Positions 61,128-64,000 of a stretch of DNA of 64,000 nt are shown here, one piece after another. The DNA is from DYMC01 sp035406705 (lineage in GTDB: Bacteria; Verrucomicrobiota; Lentisphaeria; Victivallales; GWF2-50-93): contig CAYRRM010000006.1 of NCBI GenBank assembly GCA_964426675.1, forward strand, positions 1 to 64,000. Direction: 5' to 3'. The notes under the pieces were generated by a model. That model searched no databases and was not told the origin of the DNA. It was given only the letters and a program-made list of their open reading frames with translations. A program made the translations under genes and the position numbers. The number at the start of each line of letters is the position of its first letter. The stretch's first letter is position 1.

Positions 61128-62651
61128 ATGATAATCAGACCAGAAAAAAAGGAATTTGTAAAAATTGCAAGAAAAGGATTGATAATCCCTGTCTTTACTG
61201 AATTTATAGCTGATACGGAAACGCCTTTGTCGGCTTTTGCCAAGATAAGCTTTGATAAAAATAATACACCTGCCCCCTATTCTTTTTTGTTGGAAAGCGT
61301 TGAAGGAGGAGAAAACATTGCCAGATATTCGTTTCTTGGTTCCTCTCCTGATTCTGTGCTTATTTATAAAAACAAAAAAGCATTCCTTTATGAAAGAGGA
61401 AAGATAAAAGAGGAACTGAAAGGACGTGATATTTTTGAAAAAGTCCAGAATGCCGTATCAAAGTTCAAGCCTGTGAAAATAGCTGGTCTTCCACCTTTTC
61501 ACGGCGGCGCTGTAGGATATTTTTGCTATGATGTAGTAAGTGAGGTTGAACCCACTGTTATTCAACCAGAGAAAATGCCTCTTGATACTCCAGATGCATT
61601 CTTTATCTTCACAGACACCTTGCTTGCTTTTGATAGAGTCAGGCATGTAATACAAATTATTGCCAATATAAAGATTGATGGACAAAAAACAACATCCGAA
61701 TATTATGATGAGGCTATTGAAAAAATCCAAAATTTAAGGGAAAAATTAAAGTCTTCCCCCAACAAACTTCCATTTGCAGAAATTCCGAAAGAATTAAAAC
61801 AAATTATACCTCATTCTAATAAAACATTTAGTGAATTTAAAAGGATGGTGGAGAAAACTAAAAAGTATATCTACGATGGAGATATCATACAGGCTGTTAT
61901 CTCTCAGCGCTTTTCAACTCCGATAAAAGTAAGTGCTCTATCACTTTACAGAGCAATAAGAATATTAAATCCATCTCCATATATGTTCATTATCAACTGC
62001 GGGGACCATTCGCTCGTAGGAGCATCCCCTGAGGTCCATGCAAAATGTATTAACGGAGAAATAACTGTCCGCCCAATAGCAGGAACAAGAAAAAGAGGGG
62101 AAAATGAGGAAGATGATAAAAAACTTGCTGAAGAACTTTTAGCAGATCCAAAGGAACGAGCAGAACACATAATGCTTGTGGATCTGGCACGGAATGACAT
62201 CGGTAGAGTAGCAGAAAAATCATCAGTAAAAGTTGAAAAACTAATGATTATAGAAAAATATAGCCATGTAATGCATATTGTTTCAAATGTTAAGGGACAA
62301 TTAGCAAAAGGTCTAAAAGCAGATTCCGTAATGCGGTCAACATTTCCTGCAGGAACTCTATCAGGAGCACCAAAAGTCAGAGCAATGCAAATAATCTCAG
62401 AACTCGAAAAAGAACGCAGGGGCCCTTACGGAGGAGCTGTGGCGTATTATTCATATGAAGGAAATTTAGATTCATGCATTACTATAAGGACGGCTCTTCT
62501 AAAAAATAAAATGGCATATGTGCAATCAGGAGCTGGAATTGTCGCAGATTCAGTTCCAGAAAAAGAATATGAAGAAACAAAAAATAAAGCAATGGCTATG
62601 ATGAAAGCAATTGCAATAGCTGAAAATATTGAAAAAGGAGAAAAACAATGA
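61128..62651 (+). CDS. trpE: Anthranilate synthase component I
   Basis: 507 residues. Converts chorismate with ammonia from component II to anthranilate, the first step of tryptophan synthesis. The N-terminal domain has the feedback-site-like FLLESVEGGENIARYSFLG; the chorismate-binding domain has YIYDGDIIQAVISQRF, RPIAGTRKRGENEEDD, LVDLARNDIGRV, STFPAGTLSGAPKVRAM and YVQSGAGIVADS. Length is typical. No trpG follows; the next gene, overlapping by 4 bases, is a sugar isomerase-like protein. Confidence 0.92.
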   Translation: MIIRPEKKEFVKIARKGLIIPVFTEFIADTETPLSAFAKISFDKNNTPAPYSFLLESVEGGENIARYSFLGSSPDSVLIYKNKKAFLYERGKIKEELKGRDIFEKVQNAVSKFKPVKIAGLPPFHGGAVGYFCYDVVSEVEPTVIQPEKMPLDTPDAFFIFTDTLLAFDRVRHVIQIIANIKIDGQKTTSEYYDEAIEKIQNLREKLKSSPNKLPFAEIPKELKQIIPHSNKTFSEFKRMVEKTKKYIYDGDIIQAVISQRFSTPIKVSALSLYRAIRILNPSPYMFIINCGDHSLVGASPEVHAKCINGEITVRPIAGTRKRGENEEDDKKLAEELLADPKERAEHIMLVDLARNDIGRVAEKSSVKVEKLMIIEKYSHVMHIVSNVKGQLAKGLKADSVMRSTFPAGTLSGAPKVRAMQIISELEKERRGPYGGAVAYYSYEGNLDSCITIRTALLKNKMAYVQSGAGIVADSVPEKEYEETKNKAMAMMKAIAIAENIEKGEKQ

Positions 62652-63469
62652 AACTGTCTTTTACCACTCTCGCATGTCCTAATTGGACTCTTGATAAAAT
62701 CACAGAAGCAGCAATAAAATTCGGTTATGACGCGATAGATTTTCGCGGTTATACTGGACAAATAAGAATATTTGAACTCAAGGAATTTAATGATAAATTG
62801 GATGAAACAAAAGAAAAAATAAAAAGTTGTGGGCTCTCTGTATCGGCTTTTTCCAGTTCGGTAAACGCATGCCCTGAAAATGAAGAAGTAAAGAACAATT
62901 TTATATCTGAAATTAAAGCATATACAAGACTATGTGATGTTTTTGATACAAAATTCATAAGGATTTTTGGAGGAAAACTTGGAAATAGGTCAAGGCTTGA
63001 AGCATTAAAAGATGCAAAAAAATTCTTATCTGAGATTGCTAAAATCGCAGAAGATAACAACATTGAAATAGTTATTGAAACTCATGACGATTGGACATCT
63101 TCTGATAATTTATTAAAACTTATTGAAGTAGCAGCATCTCCATACATCAATGCCTTATGGGACATTCACCATCCATATCGTTTTTGTTCTGAAAGTCCAG
63201 CAGAAACATGGAATAAGATAGGCAAATATGTAAAGTATACCCATTGGAAAGACTCAAAAAAAATAAAAAGCACTGATGGCAAAGATAGTTTCAAATTATG
63301 TCTTTGTGGAGAAGGCGATATCCCATTTGCGGAAATTCTAACTGTTTTGAAATTAGGTGGTTATGATGGTTATTTGACTTTTGAGTGGGAAAAACAATGG
63401 CATCCTGAAATAGAAGAACCAGAAATTGCCCTTCCTACATTCGTTGAGTCTATACGAAAATTGAGCTAA
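62648..63469 (+). CDS. Sugar phosphate isomerase/epimerase-like TIM-barrel protein
   Basis: 273 residues of the xylose-isomerase-like barrel: FTTLACPNWTLDKITEAAIK at the start, IEIVIETHDDWTSSDNLLKL, NALWDIHHPYRF, YTHWKDSK, LCGEGDIPFAEIL and YLTFEWEKQWHPEIEEPE supply the expected E, D, H metal ligands. Function is probably sugar or cyclitol isomerisation. Its coupling to trpE by ATGA overlap is unexpected metabolically. A weak AT-rich hairpin follows. Confidence 0.83.
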   Translation: MKLSFTTLACPNWTLDKITEAAIKFGYDAIDFRGYTGQIRIFELKEFNDKLDETKEKIKSCGLSVSAFSSSVNACPENEEVKNNFISEIKAYTRLCDVFDTKFIRIFGGKLGNRSRLEALKDAKKFLSEIAKIAEDNNIEIVIETHDDWTSSDNLLKLIEVAASPYINALWDIHHPYRFCSESPAETWNKIGKYVKYTHWKDSKKIKSTDGKDSFKLCLCGEGDIPFAEILTVLKLGGYDGYLTFEWEKQWHPEIEEPEIALPTFVESIRKLS

Positions 63470-63475
63470 ATTATT

Positions 63476-63502
63476 TTATAATTTTCGTATAAAAATTTAT
63501 AA
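63476..63502. terminator. Weak AT-rich hairpin between convergent genes
   Basis: TTATAATTTT and AAAATTTATAA around CGTAT, with one bulged base. Position between convergent genes suits a terminator, but the stem contains no G-C pair. Confidence 0.25.
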
Positions 63503-63513
63503 GATATCCTTGA

Positions 63514-64000
63514 TTAAAAATTCTCTCTATGGATTCTTCGAATTTTCTGAAAAAATTCTGAATGTTCTTTAATTGCAATTTCAATTGGTATAAACTTAAA
63601 ATCAAGATGTTTTTCTATTTTTTCATTTGAGTAGAAATATTTTGAAGTGGCAGTTTTTATAATCTCTCTGCTAAGTATTGGTTGCGAACCAATTAAAGAA
63701 CTTCTTATCTTATCTGCAACGAATAAAAGATTAAGTAAAAACGGAGTTAATCTGATATACGGAGGATTTTTACCTAAATATTTTGCAATGAGTTCAAATA
63801 TTTTCCTATATGAATAATTTCCTTCATTTAAAATAAAGCGTTCACCATTAATATGACTTTCACATAATTCTATCATTGCTTTTGATACATCTCTGACATC
63901 TACAAAACCATTAATCCCGTCAGTAAAGAAAGGATTCCCTTTCTCTGCAGTAAAAAAGAATTTTGCGGAACTTTTATTGTCAGGTGCTGCTGCAATTATG
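63514..64000 (-). CDS. NAD-dependent epimerase/dehydratase, 5' part beyond the window
   Basis: The minus-strand frame is open from the right edge to the stop at 63514, so at least 160 C-terminal residues are present (an internal ATG at 63876 is not the start). INGFVDVRDVSKAMIELCES and GERFILNEGNYSYRKIFELI match the substrate-binding half of extended short-chain dehydrogenases of the dihydroflavonol-reductase/3-beta-HSD type. The cofactor-binding half is missing only because of the window edge. Related in family to the complete epimerase about 4 kb upstream. Confidence 0.8.
   Translation of the reverse strand, partial: IIAAAPDNKSSAKFFFTAEKGNPFFTDGINGFVDVRDVSKAMIELCESHINGERFILNEGNYSYRKIFELIAKYLGKNPPYIRLTPFLLNLLFVADKIRSSLIGSQPILSREIIKTATSKYFYSNEKIEKHLDFKFIPIEIAIKEHSEFFQKIRRIHRENF

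Noticed and set aside
36419..63045. Near-matches to the palindrome, for example GCGAATTTCCC at 36421, GCGAAAATCTC at 53655, GCGAATTTCAA at 59700 and GCTAAAATCGC at 63036.
   Set aside because: Each breaks the core by one or more bases. They may be eroded copies, but chance cannot be separated, so only exact cores are listed.
1..64000. tRNA, rRNA, CRISPR arrays, complete insertion sequences, prophage genes and integrases.
   Set aside because: None could be supported by reading the sequence; no regularly spaced direct repeats or T-loop-type motifs with a matching cloverleaf were seen.

Overview
The window is AT-rich bacterial chromosome carrying a mix of housekeeping and accessory genes. Three traits suggest a member of the PVC group (Lentisphaerota or Kiritimatiellota-like), or an uncultured phylum with the same habits: five pseudopilin-like genes (four intact, one interrupted), most with the H-x9-DG C-terminal motif; a zinc-ribbon serine/threonine kinase; and many secreted glycoside hydrolases and giant beta-rich proteins. 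Two lipopolysaccharide-kinase-like genes and IspE indicate a Gram-negative envelope and the MEP isoprenoid pathway. This assignment is inference; no rRNA or tRNA gene was seen.

Layout. 1-1901 (minus): a partial DHH-phosphoesterase-like protein. 2158-10188 (plus): a tightly overlapping operon for a membrane energy-converting complex resembling Hyf/Hyc, headed by an HTH-PTS IIA regulator. Its large subunit lacks all four NiFe-binding cysteines, so I read it as a hydrogenase-related (Ehr-type) complex rather than a hydrogenase. 10317-14225 (plus): XRE-cupin regulator, cupin, TIM-barrel isomerase and two Gfo/Idh/MocA dehydrogenases. 14459-19520 (plus): malic enzyme, acyltransferase, two LPS-kinase-like proteins, lipoate ligase and one unknown. 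19484-29627 (minus): ispE, then a nine-gene glucan-utilisation operon read from 29627 down to 20392 (GH5, LacI regulator, two pseudopilins, GH30, VOC protein, secreted protein, GH16, FAD oxidoreductase), with a perfect 16-bp palindromic operator in its promoter. 29805-32096 (plus): pyrC, Smr protein, deoC. 32093-38392 (minus): polysaccharide deacetylase, a 1263-residue GH-A-like secreted protein, and a GntR-LacI hybrid regulator. 38554-40151 (plus): two pseudopilins, the second interrupted by an in-frame TGA. 40176-50481 (minus): lpd, zinc-ribbon protein, glycyl-tRNA synthetase, a 1797-residue mosaic secreted protein, a pseudopilin and degenerate remnants. 50657-54891 (plus): kinase, thrC, NapH-like ferredoxin membrane protein. 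54988-58263: AraC regulator divergent from two more MocA dehydrogenases. 58287-64000: NAD-dependent epimerase, ECF sigma and anti-sigma pair, trpE, TIM-barrel isomerase and a partial second epimerase.

Most striking observation: a 15-bp dispersed palindrome, TTGCGA-N3-TCGCAA, occurs 18 times, always inside genes, in both gene orientations and in all three codon registers. Its core GCGA-N3-TCGC is far commoner than chance would give. It is absent from about 17.7 kb covering the Ehr-like operon and the dehydrogenase cluster. It looks like a DNA-level signal comparable in kind to HIP1 of cyanobacteria or DNA-uptake sequences, but different in sequence.
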